Source: Azospirillum soli (lineage in GTDB: Bacteria > Pseudomonadota > Alphaproteobacteria > Azospirillales > Azospirillaceae). From it: DNA of 64,000 nucleotides. The stretch covers positions 186,001-250,000 of the forward strand of contig NZ_JAGINQ010000008.1 in the NCBI RefSeq assembly GCF_017876165.1. Reading direction: 5' to 3'. Made by a program: the position numbers and the translations under genes. The notes under the pieces are model-generated. The model had not been told where the DNA came from and searched no databases. It was given only the letters and a program-made list of their open reading frames with translations. Below are positions 1 through 8,497 of this stretch, one piece after another; position 1 is the stretch's first letter; every line of letters begins with the position of its first letter.

Positions 1-3
1 TGC

Positions 4-31
4 TTGTCCAACCTTTGGGTATGCCTATAAT
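4..31 (+). promoter_or_regulatory. Predicted sigma-70 promoter
   Basis: TTGTCC at 4-9 and a perfect TATAAT at 26-31 are separated by 16 bases. They lie about 60 bases upstream of the secreted-protein gene starting at 91, so they probably drive it. This is a motif match only. Confidence 0.5.
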
Positions 32-90
32 CCGCGCGGGCGAAGTAGCCGCCTTTTCGCAACACTCCCTGACGGCAAGGGGCCGAGACG

Positions 91-603
91 ATGCGCTGGA
101 CAGTTCTTTTCGGTTTTTGCGCGGCGTTGCTGTCCGCGATTTCCGCCACGCCGGCGTCCGCCATCGACTTCTCCAAATCCGCCGCCGAACTTGGCCCGGA
201 AGGGGTTTGGTCGAACCACTGCGACATCGACCGCATGACCGACAGCAAGGTCTGCCGCCTGATGAACTACCGCCTGTTCGATGATGGGAAGGAGGTCGGC
301 TTCGTCTCGCTCAGCGTCATCCCGACCGGCAACGACTACCACCTGTTCCTGACGACCAGCCAGGGCATGATCGAAAGCTGCGCCATCCGCGTCGATCGCC
401 AGCCGCGCATCGAAACGCACATCGCGACGCTGAACATGTGCATGTTCCCGAACTTCGTGTCGGGCCGCGTGGTGGACCAGTTCCGCAACGGCTCGACCGT
501 GCTGGTCCGCGTGAACTTCCTGCGCGCCGGCAAGCGCGATATCGACTTCCCGCTGAACGGCTTCTCGCGCAACTTCGAAGAGATGCAGCGCAGCCTTCAG
601 TAA
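91..603 (+). CDS. Secreted hypothetical protein (weakly IalB-like)
   Basis: A 170-residue protein with a clear signal peptide: charged MRW start, hydrophobic stretch to about residue 23, and an ASA site near residues 22-24. It is therefore probably periplasmic or exported. The mature part has paired cysteines (SNHCDID, KVCRL, ESCAIR, NMCMF) and a beta-rich pattern. The W-x-C and C-R-L spacing faintly recalls the invasion-associated locus B family, but I cannot make that assignment firmly. It is monocistronic, with a good promoter at 4-31 and a terminator hairpin at 640-668 shared with the convergent cobT. The function is unknown. Confidence 0.75.
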   Translation: MRWTVLFGFCAALLSAISATPASAIDFSKSAAELGPEGVWSNHCDIDRMTDSKVCRLMNYRLFDDGKEVGFVSLSVIPTGNDYHLFLTTSQGMIESCAIRVDRQPRIETHIATLNMCMFPNFVSGRVVDQFRNGSTVLVRVNFLRAGKRDIDFPLNGFSRNFEEMQRSLQ

Positions 604-639
604 CCGGTTTTCAACACCCGGTTTTCAGGTCCGAATCGC

Positions 640-668
640 AAACGGCGCGGGGGTCTCCCGCGCCGTTT
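640..668. terminator. Bidirectional terminator hairpin
   Basis: A roughly 11-bp GC stem (ACGGCGCGGG / CCCGCGCCGT) with a short loop is followed by TTTT on the plus strand and preceded by AA. It lies between two convergent genes, the secreted protein and cobT, and probably ends both transcripts. Confidence 0.65.
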
Positions 669-679
669 TGCTGTGTGGC

Positions 680-2551
680 TCAGCGCCAAGGCCCCCGCCG
701 GCCGCCCCGCCGGTCGTCCTCGTCGAACAGCTCGGCCAGCTTGTTCATCATGGTGCCGCCCAACTGCTCGGCGTCCACGATGGTGACCGCGCGGCGGTAG
801 TAGCGCGTCACGTCGTGGCCGATGCCGATGGCGACCAGCTCCACCGGCGAGCGCGTCTCGATGTACTCGATCACCTGCCGCAGGTGCCGCTCCAGATAGT
901 TGCCGGCGTTGACCGACAGCGTCGAATCGTCCACCGGCGCACCGTCGGAGATGACCATCAGGATGCGCCGCTGCTCCGGCCGGCCGATCAGGCGGTTGTG
1001 CGCCCACATCAGCGCCTCGCCGTCGATGTTCTCCTTCAGGATGCCTTCGCGCAGCATCAGGCCCAGGTTCTTGCGGGCGCGGCGCCAGGGCTGGTCGGCG
1101 TCCTTGTAGACGATGTGGCGCAGGTCGTTCAGGCGGCCGGGGTTGGCCGGCTTGCCGTTTGCGATCCAGTGCTCGCGCGCTTGGCCGCCCTTCCAGGCGC
1201 GGGTGGTGAAGCCCAGCACCTCCACCTTCACAGCACAGCGCTCCAGCGTGCGGGCCAGGATGTCGGCGCTCATGGCGGCGATGGAGATCGGCCGGCCACG
1301 CATGGAGCCGGAATTGTCGATCAGCAGCGAGACCACCGTGTCGCGGAAGTCCGTTTCCTTTTCCTTCTTGAAGGACAGCGGGAGGACCGGGTTCACGACG
1401 ATTCGCGCCAGCCGCGCGGCGTCCAGAATGCCCTCGTCCAGGTCGAACTCCCACGACCGCTGCTGCTTGGCCAGCAGGCGCCGCTGCAAGCGGTTGGCGA
1501 GCTTGGAGATGACGCCCTGAAGATGCACCAGCTGCTGGTCCAGCATGTGGCGCAGCCGCGCCAGCTCGTCCGGGTCGCACAGGTCGGCGGCGTCCACCAC
1601 CTCGTCGAACTGGGTGGTGAAGGCCTTGTAGGCGTTGGGATCCTGGTCGTTGCGGCGGGCGAATTCGGGGCGCCAGGGCTGGCCGGGGCCGGCCGGCTCC
1701 TCCGCGCCCTCGCCCTGGCCCATCTCGGTGTCGCCGTCCTCGCCGGTGCCTTCCTCGGCCTGATCGCCCTGGTCGGACTCCTGCATCTCGGGCGAGGTCA
1801 TCGACTCCGCCTCGGTCTGCACGTCGTCCTGACCCTGGGTCTGGCCGCTGTTGGGCTCGTTCTCGTTTTCCTCGGACTGGCGCTCGTCCTCCTCGGTCTC
1901 CTCCTGCTCCTCGGGCTCGTTGCCGACCTCCATGTCGAGTTCGGCCAGCAGCTTGCGGACGGCGCGGGCGTAGGCGTCCTGATCGCCCATGTGCTGCGCC
2001 AGACCGTGCAGGTCGGGCCCCAGCTTCTCCTCGATCCAGGGGCGCCACAGATCGACGGCGTGGGCGGCGGACGGCGGGGGGAGGGCCCCGGTCATGGCCT
2101 GACGCGCGACGAGGCGCAGCGCCTCGGCCAGCGGCACCTGATCGCGCTCCTCCAGCCGGTCGAAGCCCTGCTTGTGGTAGCGCTCGTCCAGCGCCGCTTC
2201 CAGATTGGCGGCCACACCGGTCATGTGCCGCGCGCCCAGGGCCTCGCAGCGCGCCTGCTCCATGGCGTCGAAGGCGGCGCGGGCGGCGTCGCCCAGCGGC
2301 ATGCGCTGGAGGTGGATGGCGTTGTCGTGGAAGCGCAGCCGCAGCGCCACGGCGTCGGCGGCGCCGCGCAGAGTCGCCACGTCGTGCGGGTTCAGGTCGC
2401 GCGCCGGCGTTGGGATGCGCACGCGCATGCCGGCCACGCCCGGCGGCTCGGTGGAAAAGCCCACCTGCACCTCGTTCCGCCGCGAGAGCGCGCGCACCGT
2501 GGCGGCGGTGGAGCGCTTGAAGGCCTCAACGGGATTTTCGCGTTCGGTCAT
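680..2551 (-). CDS. cobT: Cobaltochelatase subunit CobT
   Basis: A 623-residue CobT, the VWA/MIDAS subunit of the aerobic ATP-dependent cobaltochelatase (CobN-CobS-CobT), which inserts cobalt into hydrogenobyrinic acid a,c-diamide in cobalamin synthesis. The MIDAS motif D-N-S-G-S ([11 protein letters not shown]) is near residues 403-413. A strongly acidic Glu/Asp/Gln linker, typical of CobT, spans about residues 205-290. Length fits the family. In related bacteria it follows cobS directly; here a GxxExxY gene in a repeat-bounded cassette (2587-3049) sits between them, so read-through from cobS may be reduced. cobN is not in the window. Confidence 0.95.
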   Translation of the reverse strand: MTERENPVEAFKRSTAATVRALSRRNEVQVGFSTEPPGVAGMRVRIPTPARDLNPHDVATLRGAADAVALRLRFHDNAIHLQRMPLGDAARAAFDAMEQARCEALGARHMTGVAANLEAALDERYHKQGFDRLEERDQVPLAEALRLVARQAMTGALPPPSAAHAVDLWRPWIEEKLGPDLHGLAQHMGDQDAYARAVRKLLAELDMEVGNEPEEQEETEEDERQSEENENEPNSGQTQGQDDVQTEAESMTSPEMQESDQGDQAEEGTGEDGDTEMGQGEGAEEPAGPGQPWRPEFARRNDQDPNAYKAFTTQFDEVVDAADLCDPDELARLRHMLDQQLVHLQGVISKLANRLQRRLLAKQQRSWEFDLDEGILDAARLARIVVNPVLPLSFKKEKETDFRDTVVSLLIDNSGSMRGRPISIAAMSADILARTLERCAVKVEVLGFTTRAWKGGQAREHWIANGKPANPGRLNDLRHIVYKDADQPWRRARKNLGLMLREGILKENIDGEALMWAHNRLIGRPEQRRILMVISDGAPVDDSTLSVNAGNYLERHLRQVIEYIETRSPVELVAIGIGHDVTRYYRRAVTIVDAEQLGGTMMNKLAELFDEDDRRGGRRGPWR

Positions 2552-2586
2552 GGCGGGCTGTCGCTGGAGGTGGAAACTACTTATTC

Positions 2587-3049
2587 TTCGCGGATTGCGC
2601 GGATTTGGACACGGATTTCACGGATTTTTTCTCAAGGGAGCACGCGCCGGACCGTCAGGCTCGGCGTGCCGAAGTTGAGAAGAAGACCAACCGCCATTCC
2701 GCTTGCCCGCAGGTAATTCACCACCTGCTTGATGTGCGGCGGGGCAAGGGATTCGGTGACCTTCAACTCAACAATGACCCGATGCTCGACAACGATGTCG
2801 GCGTAATAGGTGCCCACGCTGTTTCCCTTGTAGGAAACGCCGAACGGAACCTCCAACCCGACATCGAGATTGCGGGACCGAAGTTCATGGAGAAGGGCGT
2901 TCTGGTAAACCGATTCGACGAAACCATGACCAAGCGTGTTGAAAACCTCAAAACCGGCTCCAATGACGCGCTCAGTCAATGCTTCCGTCTCATCGTCCAG
3001 CGACACCCTCATCCGTGAAATCCGTGTTCAAATCCGTGTAATCCGTGAA
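2587..3049. mobile_element. GxxExxY gene cassette bounded by 39-bp inverted repeats
   Basis: The left arm (2587-2625) and right arm (3011-3049) are inverted copies differing at only 4 of 39 positions, all A/G differences. Each arm is itself built from repeated CGGATT units, with a shared core ACACGGATTTCACGGAT. The only gene inside occupies almost all of the space between the arms, and its start codon overlaps the right arm. The unit of about 463 bp splits cobS from cobT. I see no clean target-site duplication and no transposase. Similar ATCCGTG repeats near GxxExxY genes in other genomes are something I recall, not something I could check. Confidence 0.6.
2632..3012 (-). CDS. GxxExxY protein (PDDEXK-like nuclease fold family)
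   Basis: A 126-residue protein of the GxxExxY family, named after its signature, seen here as GHGFVESVYQNAL at about residues 28-40. The later YYADIVVEHRVIVELK stretch (about residues 69-84) carries the D...E-x-K arrangement of the PDDEXK nuclease fold. Full family length and no frame disruption suggest it is intact. The biological role of the family is not established; a nuclease is inferred from the fold. It is embedded between inverted repeats inside the cobS-cobT pair. The start codon at 3010-3012 lies within the right repeat arm. Confidence 0.85.
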   Translation of the reverse strand: MRVSLDDETEALTERVIGAGFEVFNTLGHGFVESVYQNALLHELRSRNLDVGLEVPFGVSYKGNSVGTYYADIVVEHRVIVELKVTESLAPPHIKQVVNYLRASGMAVGLLLNFGTPSLTVRRVLP

Positions 3050-3080
3050 AACCCGGTACTTGCGGGACAAAAAGCCCCGC

Positions 3081-4085
3081 TCACACCAGGTTCGCCTGCA
3101 CCCCCGTCTCCGGCAACTCCACGCCGAAACAGCGCTGGTAGTACTCGGCGACCGTCGGGCGCTCCACCTCGTCGCACTTGTTCAGGAAGGTGATCCGGAA
3201 CGCGAAGGCGACGTCGTTGAAGATCTTGGCGTTCTCCGCCCAGGTGATGACCGTGCGCGGGCTCATCACCGTGGAGATGTCGCCGTTGATGAAGCCGGCG
3301 CGGGTCATGTCAGCCAGACGCACCATCGACGCGACCGTCTGGCGGCCCTTCTCGTCGGCGTATTCGGGCACCTTGGCGGCGATGATCTTCACCTCGGCGT
3401 CCAGCGGCAGATAATTCAGCGTCGCCACGATGTTCCAGCGATCCATCTGGCCCTGGTTGATCTGCTGCGTGCCGTGGTACAGGCCGGTGGTGTCGCCCAG
3501 GCCCACGGTGTTCGCCGTTGCGAACAGGCGGAAGGCCGGGTGCGGGCGGATGACGCGGTTCTGGTCCAGCAGGGTCAGCTTGCCCTCGACCTCCAGCACG
3601 CGCTGGATCACGAACATCACGTCCGGGCGGCCGGCGTCGTACTCGTCGAACACCAGGGCGCAGGCGTGCTGAAGGGCCCAGGGCAGGATGCCCTCGCGGT
3701 ATTCGGTCACCTGCACGCCGTCGCGCAGCACGATGGCGTCCTTGCCCATCAGGTCGATTCGGCTGATGTGGCTGTCCAGGTTGACGCGGATGCACGGCCA
3801 GTTCAGGCGGGCGGCGACCTGTTCGATGTGGGTGGACTTGCCGGTGCCGTGATAGCCCTGGACCATGACGCGCCGGTTGTGCGCGAAGCCCGCGAGGATG
3901 GCGAGCGTCGTGTCGCGGTCGAAGCGGTAGGCCTCATCGATGTCCGGCACATGCTCGGTGCGCTGGCTGAAGGCCGGCACCTGCATGTCGCTGTCGATGC
4001 CGAAGACTTGACGCACCGACAGGGTGATGTCGGGAACGTGGTCGAACAGGGCCGAGCTGGCCTGCGTGGCTCCTTGAGAAGGCAT
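3081..4085 (-). CDS. cobS: Cobaltochelatase subunit CobS (AAA+ ATPase)
   Basis: A 334-residue CobS, the AAA+ ATPase ring subunit of aerobic cobaltochelatase. The Walker A motif GYHGTGKST is near residues 75-84 and Walker B ([13 protein letters not shown]) near 140-152, followed by sensor and arginine-finger regions. It works with CobT and CobN in late cobalamin synthesis in the cytoplasm. The J-domain gene upstream on the same strand is a usual neighbour in alphaproteobacteria. Downstream, the inverted-repeat cassette begins 31 bases after the stop codon. Confidence 0.95.
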   Translation of the reverse strand: MPSQGATQASSALFDHVPDITLSVRQVFGIDSDMQVPAFSQRTEHVPDIDEAYRFDRDTTLAILAGFAHNRRVMVQGYHGTGKSTHIEQVAARLNWPCIRVNLDSHISRIDLMGKDAIVLRDGVQVTEYREGILPWALQHACALVFDEYDAGRPDVMFVIQRVLEVEGKLTLLDQNRVIRPHPAFRLFATANTVGLGDTTGLYHGTQQINQGQMDRWNIVATLNYLPLDAEVKIIAAKVPEYADEKGRQTVASMVRLADMTRAGFINGDISTVMSPRTVITWAENAKIFNDVAFAFRITFLNKCDEVERPTVAEYYQRCFGVELPETGVQANLV

Positions 4086-4161
4086 GGGAGGTTCTTATCG
4101 TTCCAGCGAGTGTCTGAGGTCCAGGCGGCCCGGCCGGACGGGTCCGGCCAACCGACGGCGG

Positions 4162-4746
4162 TTATACACCATAACAGGCTTTTAGGGTGTTGTAGGCCTG
4201 ATTGATCTCTTTCAACTTTTCCTCGGCGCCCTTGTCGCCCCCGTTGGCGTCGGGGTGGTGAATTTTCACCAGTTCGCGGTAGCGGGCCTTGATGCGGGGG
4301 AAGTCGACCGGCGGGGTCAGTTCCAGGATCACCAGCGCCTCTTCCTCCACGTTGCGGGCGGTTTGGCGGCGCTGCTTCTTCTCTTCGGATTCGCTCTGCC
4401 CGGCCTCGCGCCCGAACTCGAAGCTGAAGCCCTTCGTCGCGCGGTCGCGCAGGAACTTCTCCTGCACCGCCCAGAAGCCCAGGGGCCAGCTCGGCCGCTG
4501 CCACGTGGTGTCGCGGCGGACCTCGGCCTCGATCTGGTCGGTGCTCATGCCGGCGTAATAGTCCCAGGCGCGGTTGTACTCGCGCACATGGTCCAGGCAG
4601 AACCAGTAGTAGTCGTTCAGCTGCCGGCGGTTCTTCGGCGCCCGGTATTCCCCCTCGCCAGCGCAGCCCGGATGATCGCACGCGCGGGTCGCGGGGCGAG
4701 GCCGGTCGAAGCTGCTGAAGTCATAACGGGCGCGGTGTTTGCTCAT
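4162..4746 (-). CDS. J-domain (DnaJ-like) protein
   Basis: A 194-residue protein with a C-terminal J domain containing the HPD motif ([17 protein letters not shown], about residues 160-176). The N-terminal half has two cysteines and a histidine (CDHPGC) and tryptophan-rich helices but no G/F or zinc region, so it is a type III J protein. The J domain should stimulate an Hsp70 ATPase; the client is unknown. Placement beside cobS is conserved as far as I recall. I chose the ATG at 4744-4746 ([10 protein letters not shown]) over an upstream in-frame ATG at 4785 because family members start with this sequence. It is divergent from bolA. Confidence 0.85.
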   Translation of the reverse strand: MSKHRARYDFSSFDRPRPATRACDHPGCAGEGEYRAPKNRRQLNDYYWFCLDHVREYNRAWDYYAGMSTDQIEAEVRRDTTWQRPSWPLGFWAVQEKFLRDRATKGFSFEFGREAGQSESEEKKQRRQTARNVEEEALVILELTPPVDFPRIKARYRELVKIHHPDANGGDKGAEEKLKEINQAYNTLKACYGV

Positions 4747-4883
4747 TGTCGAAGTATGGGAAGAGGCACCCATTCTGGCAAGCACACCAAGGTGGCGGGC
4801 GCCATGCCCTTACGCCGCCTTGACACAAGCGCGACCACGGCCCCACCTCTGCGGCGCACGAACCGTCACCGGAGGACACCCCC

Positions 4884-5156
4884 ATGGAATACGCCGACCG
4901 CATCCGCCGCAAGCTGACCGAGGCGCTGGCGCCCGAACGCCTGGACGTGGTGGACGAGTCCGGCCGCCACGCCGGCCACGCCGGCGCCCGTCCGGAAGGG
5001 GAGACGCATTTCCACGTGACCGTCGTCTCCGCCGCCTTCGCCGGCCGCTCGCGCATCGAGCGCCAGCGCATGGTCTACGGCCTGCTCGCCGAAGAAATGG
5101 CGGAGCGCATCCACGCCCTGGGCCTGACCACGCTCACCCCGGACGAGGCCCGCTGA
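4884..5156 (+). CDS. bolA: BolA family protein
   Basis: A 90-residue BolA-like protein with the class II KH-like fold. The conserved HFHVTVVSAAFAGRSRIERQR segment (about residues 42-62) carries the typical F-x-G-x-x-x-x-x-R-H/Q signature, followed by MVYGLLAEEM. Family members act with monothiol glutaredoxins in iron-sulphur trafficking, and some bind DNA. A strong GGAGG ribosome binding site precedes the ATG. It is transcribed divergently from the J-domain gene. Confidence 0.9.
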   Translation: MEYADRIRRKLTEALAPERLDVVDESGRHAGHAGARPEGETHFHVTVVSAAFAGRSRIERQRMVYGLLAEEMAERIHALGLTTLTPDEAR

Positions 5157-5222
5157 CGAGTAACGCCCTTAGGCTTATCGCTGCGGCCGGACTTCGGGTG
5201 GAGTAAACCGCATACATACGCA

Positions 5223-5321
5223 TGCAACCATTGGGGGTTGATTTGAGCTTATAGGCATAATTTTAGTACGTCGATGGTTGCAATTCTCGCGGTATTTAGT
5301 ACAGTGCGGTGTATGCAACCA
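5223..5321 (+). promoter_or_regulatory. Triple TGCAACCA sites upstream of the RHH regulator
   Basis: An octamer TGCAACCA occurs at 5223-5230 and 5314-5321, and inverted (TGGTTGCA) at 5275-5282. TTTAGTAC occurs twice, at 5262-5269 and 5295-5302. The region is AT-rich compared with the surroundings and lies 60-160 bases before the ribbon-helix-helix gene. An autoregulatory operator or promoter region is inferred. Confidence 0.5.
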
Positions 5322-5384
5322 ATTATCGCGCCGTGATCGACGCACCCCTCGCGTTGTCCGGCGGCTTGGTGGAGAGGGCGTCGG

Positions 5385-5885
5385 ATGGCGAAGCGTGGGC
5401 CTAAGAAGCGGGTAACCTCCACGACCTCCTTGGGGGTGGAGCCGCTGAAGAGCCAGAACATCATGGTCGGCGGTCACCGCACCAGCATGCGGCTGGAGCC
5501 GTCCATGTGGGACGCGCTGGAGGACATCGCCCGTCGCGAGGGGATGACGATCAACAAGCTCTGCACCTCGATCAAGGAACGGATCGACCAGCAGGCGCAG
5601 ATGCGCGGCATCGCCGCGGAAAAAGCGGAGGTGACGCTGACCTCGGCGGTGCGCGTGTTCATCGCCGCCTACTACCGGCGCGCCTGCACCGAGGATGGGC
5701 ATGTGCGCGCCGGCCATGGCGGCAACGACCCCTTCCTCGGCACGCCGTTCGAACTGCCGCCGAATCCCGACGATGTGGAGCCTTCCACCGGCATCGCCAA
5801 CGCCTCCGGAACCGAAGCGGGCTTTCCCACGCCGGGCAAGATCTCCGCTCAGCCCGGTTTCACCCAAGCCCGCTGGGAACCCTAA
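5385..5885 (+). CDS. Ribbon-helix-helix domain protein (RHH_4 family)
   Basis: A 166-residue protein with an RHH_4-type DNA-binding domain at about residues 24-90. The segment VGGHRTSMRLEPSMWDAL is the ribbon strand and first helix, and REGMTINKLCTSI the second helix. The C-terminal 60 residues are low-complexity and proline-rich. Such proteins act as dimeric DNA-binding repressors. The three TGCAACCA copies upstream are the obvious candidate sites for autoregulation. The TAA stop (5883-5885) lies inside the first hairpin of a 115-nt repeat element, so the element forms the 3' end of the gene. Confidence 0.85.
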   Translation: MAKRGPKKRVTSTTSLGVEPLKSQNIMVGGHRTSMRLEPSMWDALEDIARREGMTINKLCTSIKERIDQQAQMRGIAAEKAEVTLTSAVRVFIAAYYRRACTEDGHVRAGHGGNDPFLGTPFELPPNPDDVEPSTGIANASGTEAGFPTPGKISAQPGFTQARWEP

Positions 5886-5996
5886 AGCAAATTCGCATTC
5901 GCCTTAGATTCATATGGCCTCATGTGCCGGCCGGGCTTCGGCCGCATGTGCGGCCGGGACCGCCGTCGCGGTCCAAAGCGGATGGAAATCCGCTTT
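5882..5996 (-). repeat. Five-hairpin intergenic element, copy A
   Basis: A 115-nt chain of short palindromes, related to copy B at 12482-12596 but in the opposite orientation. On the plus strand the stems are 5882-5892/5897-5907, a short GGCC pairing near 5916-5931, 5939-5945/5950-5956, 5957-5963/5968-5974 and 5975-5983/5988-5996. Differences from copy B change both sides of a stem together. It overlaps the stop codon of the RHH gene and precedes a bidirectional terminator. Confidence 0.8.
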
Positions 5997-6017
5997 AAGC
6001 CCCTCCCCACGGCAAAG

Positions 6018-6053
6018 AAAAAGGCCCTTTCCCATCCGGGGAAGGGCCTTTTT
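6018..6053. terminator. Bidirectional rho-independent terminator
   Basis: A 16-bp stem with one mismatch runs from AAAAAGGCCCTTTCCC to a complementary arm ending in TTTTT, around a short loop. It lies between the convergent RHH and DUF2889 genes and can work in both directions. Confidence 0.85.
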
Positions 6054-6081
6054 CATGCCGGAGTCGGTGACCGAACCGGAA

Positions 6082-6687
6082 TCAGTCGGCCGCCTGTTCC
6101 TCTTCGGCGGTGCGGTCGCCGGTATAGTGCGTCGGCCACTCCTTGCGCACGACCTCGCCGTTGCTGTCGAAGATGTGGCAGGTGTTCAGCAGCACCGGGC
6201 GCTTGGCGCGCAGCGCGTCCTCCTTGCCCTCGGCACGGGCCTTCTCCACCTTCTCGCGGGCCAGGATGGGATAGATGGTCTGGAAGGCCGTCGTAGCGAT
6301 CGGACCCAGCAGCTCCACCAGATGCGTGCAGCCCTGCGTGCCGCCCAGCCGCTCCTTCACCGCGCGGGTCCAGCCGGGGCCGATCCGCAGCCCGACCAGC
6401 CGCTGGAAGTTGGGCGTGATCGCCCCGCAGGTCCGGTAGGGGCTTTTCTCGGTGACCGCTTCCACGGCATGCACGGTCAATTCGTTGTCCACCGTCAGGC
6501 GCAGCCACATGCCGTGCACGGGGTCGCCGGGCACGATCCGGCCGCGCTGTTCGGTGTGGAACTCATAGGCCTTCACGTCGGTCAGGTGGCCTTCGACGTC
6601 CCACAGGCCGTCGGTGCGGCGATACCCCCGGCAGGTGACGGTCCGGGTGTGGATCGGTTCGCGCTCGGCGGGGGCTGACAGGGGCAT
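6082..6687 (-). CDS. DUF2889 domain protein
   Basis: A 201-residue protein of the DUF2889 family, recognised from TRTVTCRGYRRTDGLWDVEG at the N terminus and YRTCGAITPNFQRLVG in the centre. A conserved C-x-H pair (GCTHLVELLGP) could bind a metal. The biochemical role is unknown. I chose ATG 6685-6687 (MPLSAPAERE) with GAGAGA just upstream, because family proteins typically begin with a short MPLS-type sequence. An in-frame ATG at 6720 is the alternative. It is a single gene, convergent with the RHH gene across the terminator at 6018-6053. Confidence 0.8.
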   Translation of the reverse strand: MPLSAPAEREPIHTRTVTCRGYRRTDGLWDVEGHLTDVKAYEFHTEQRGRIVPGDPVHGMWLRLTVDNELTVHAVEAVTEKSPYRTCGAITPNFQRLVGLRIGPGWTRAVKERLGGTQGCTHLVELLGPIATTAFQTIYPILAREKVEKARAEGKEDALRAKRPVLLNTCHIFDSNGEVVRKEWPTHYTGDRTAEEEQAAD

Positions 6688-6808
6688 AAGTCTCTCGAAA
6701 CAACGGATCTCGACGGTCATTCCGCCGCGGTCATTCCACCGTTGCGGGCTGCCGCGAATATCGGGGGGGCCAGCCTTTCGGTCAAGCCGGCCCCCTTGCA
6801 ATGCAGCA

Positions 6809-7267
6809 TTACGGAGACGCGCTGGCGGAGTAGTTCGATCCGAAGATGAAGGCCTCGCGGTCCTTGATCTCGTCCTCCAGATGCGCCCGTACCACGGCGA
6901 ACAGGTCGCGAATCGAGACGATGCCCATCACCTCGCCCCCCTTCACGACCGGCAGGTGGCGGTAATGGTGCCGCTCCATCAGCTCCAGCGCCTCGATGGC
7001 CTGGGCGTCGGGCTCCAGAGTGTCGGGGTCGGGGGTCATCACCTCGGCCAGGGCCGTGGCGGCCGGATCGCGCCCGGCGGCGACCACGCGGGAGGCAAGG
7101 TCGCGCTCGGTGAAGATGCCCTTCAACATCCGCCCTTCGGTGACCAGCACGGCGGCGACCCGGCGCTCCGCCATCAGGATCGCGGCGTCGCACACCGTGG
7201 CGTCCGGCGAGAGGCTGGCGAGCTGCTGGTTCTTGATGACGTCGGGCATCAACTTGCGGTTCGGCAT
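6809..7267 (-). CDS. Tandem CBS-domain protein
   Basis: A 152-residue protein consisting of two CBS domains (about residues 8-66 and 75-135), each with the expected ending pattern (GIFTERDLASRVVA and GIVSIRDLFAVVRA). Stand-alone CBS pairs bind adenine nucleotides or related ligands and regulate partners; the partner here is not evident. It lies downstream of aroB on the same strand, with about 100 bases between. Confidence 0.9.
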   Translation of the reverse strand: MPNRKLMPDVIKNQQLASLSPDATVCDAAILMAERRVAAVLVTEGRMLKGIFTERDLASRVVAAGRDPAATALAEVMTPDPDTLEPDAQAIEALELMERHHYRHLPVVKGGEVMGIVSIRDLFAVVRAHLEDEIKDREAFIFGSNYSASASP

Positions 7268-7368
7268 GTCTCATCTCCCATTGTGGAGCGCGTCCGCACC
7301 GGAAAACCGGCGCGAATTACGACAATGGGAAACTCTGACAGTTCGTCAACCCAGCAGTCAATACGCCG

Positions 7369-8496
7369 TTAAGTGGCAACTGCCTCTTCCAGCAGATCCC
7401 GCACCGCGGCCGGATCGACGTCGCGCATCGTGAAGGCCTGCCCGATCCCCCGCGCCAGCACGAAGGTGATGCGGCCGTCCTTGACCTTCTTGTCCTTGGC
7501 CATGGAGGCGATCAGCTCGTCCACGTCCCACGCCACGCCCGGCACGTCGGTCGGCTTGACCGGCAGCCCGACCGAGGCCAGATGCGCCCGCGCCTTGGCC
7601 GCGTCCTCCGCCGGACACAGGCCCAGCCGCACCGACAGGTCGAAGGCCAGCACCATGCCGATGGCGACGCCCTCGCCGTGCAGCAGCTTTTGCCCGAAGC
7701 CCGTCGCCGCCTCCAGCGCGTGGCCGAAGGTGTGGCCAAGGTTCAGCAGGGCGCGGTCGCCGCTCTCCCGCTCGTCGGCGCCGACGATGTCGGCCTTGGC
7801 GCGGCAGCTCATGGTCACGGCGTAACGGCGGGCGTCGCTGTCGCCCTCCACCACGCGGGCGCCGTTCTGCTCCAGCCATGCGAAGAAGTTCGGCAGGCGG
7901 ATCAGCCCGTACTTCACCACCTCCGCATAGCCGGCCAGCACCTCGCGCTTGGGCAGCGTGTCGAGCGTGGCGGTGTCGGCGATCACCAGACGCGGCTGGT
8001 GGAAGGCGCCGATCAGGTTCTTGCCATGGCGGCTGTTGATGCCGGTCTTGCCGCCGACCGAGCTGTCCACCTGGGACAGCAGCGTCGTCGGCACCTGGAC
8101 GAAGTCAATGCCGCGCAGGGCCGAGGCCGCCGCAAAGCCGGTGATGTCGCCGATCACCCCGCCGCCCAGCGCCACCAGAACGGCCGACCGCTCGATCCCG
8201 CGCTCCAGGATGGCGTCCATCAGCCGCTCGAAATGAGCGAAGTCCTTGGTCTTCTCGCCGGCCGGCAGGATGATGGCCTGGGTCGGCTCGATCCCCGCCT
8301 CGCGCAGCGTCCGCTCCAGCGTCGGCAGGTGCAGGCGCGCCACATTCTCGTCGGTGACGACGATGGGGGCCTTCCCCTTGGTGATGGCGGCGATCTTCGC
8401 CCCGGCCTGGGCCAGCACGCCGTCGCCGACCAGGATGTCGTAGCTGCGGGCGCCGAGGTCGAGGCGGACGGTGTCGGTTACGGTCGCGGTGGTCAT
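7369..8496 (-). CDS. aroB: 3-dehydroquinate synthase
   Basis: A 375-residue AroB, which converts DAHP to 3-dehydroquinate, the second step of the shikimate pathway, using NAD and a divalent metal. The NAD-binding motif GGGVIGDITGFAA is near residues 108-120, with metal-binding LLNLGHTFGHALE near 250-262 and HGEGVAIGM near 273-281. The ATG starts one base after the aroK stop codon, the classic translationally coupled aroK-aroB pair. Confidence 0.97.
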   Translation of the reverse strand: MTTATVTDTVRLDLGARSYDILVGDGVLAQAGAKIAAITKGKAPIVVTDENVARLHLPTLERTLREAGIEPTQAIILPAGEKTKDFAHFERLMDAILERGIERSAVLVALGGGVIGDITGFAAASALRGIDFVQVPTTLLSQVDSSVGGKTGINSRHGKNLIGAFHQPRLVIADTATLDTLPKREVLAGYAEVVKYGLIRLPNFFAWLEQNGARVVEGDSDARRYAVTMSCRAKADIVGADERESGDRALLNLGHTFGHALEAATGFGQKLLHGEGVAIGMVLAFDLSVRLGLCPAEDAAKARAHLASVGLPVKPTDVPGVAWDVDELIASMAKDKKVKDGRITFVLARGIGQAFTMRDVDPAAVRDLLEEAVAT

Positions 8497-8497
8497 C

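Noticed and set aside
2578..3061. TACTT near both ends of the GxxExxY cassette as a target-site duplication
   Set aside because: The copies lie 4 and 7 bases from the arms, not flush, so a chance match is more likely.
4086..4161. Cobalamin riboswitch before cobS
   Set aside because: The gap is short and lacks a recognisable B12-box or the required length.
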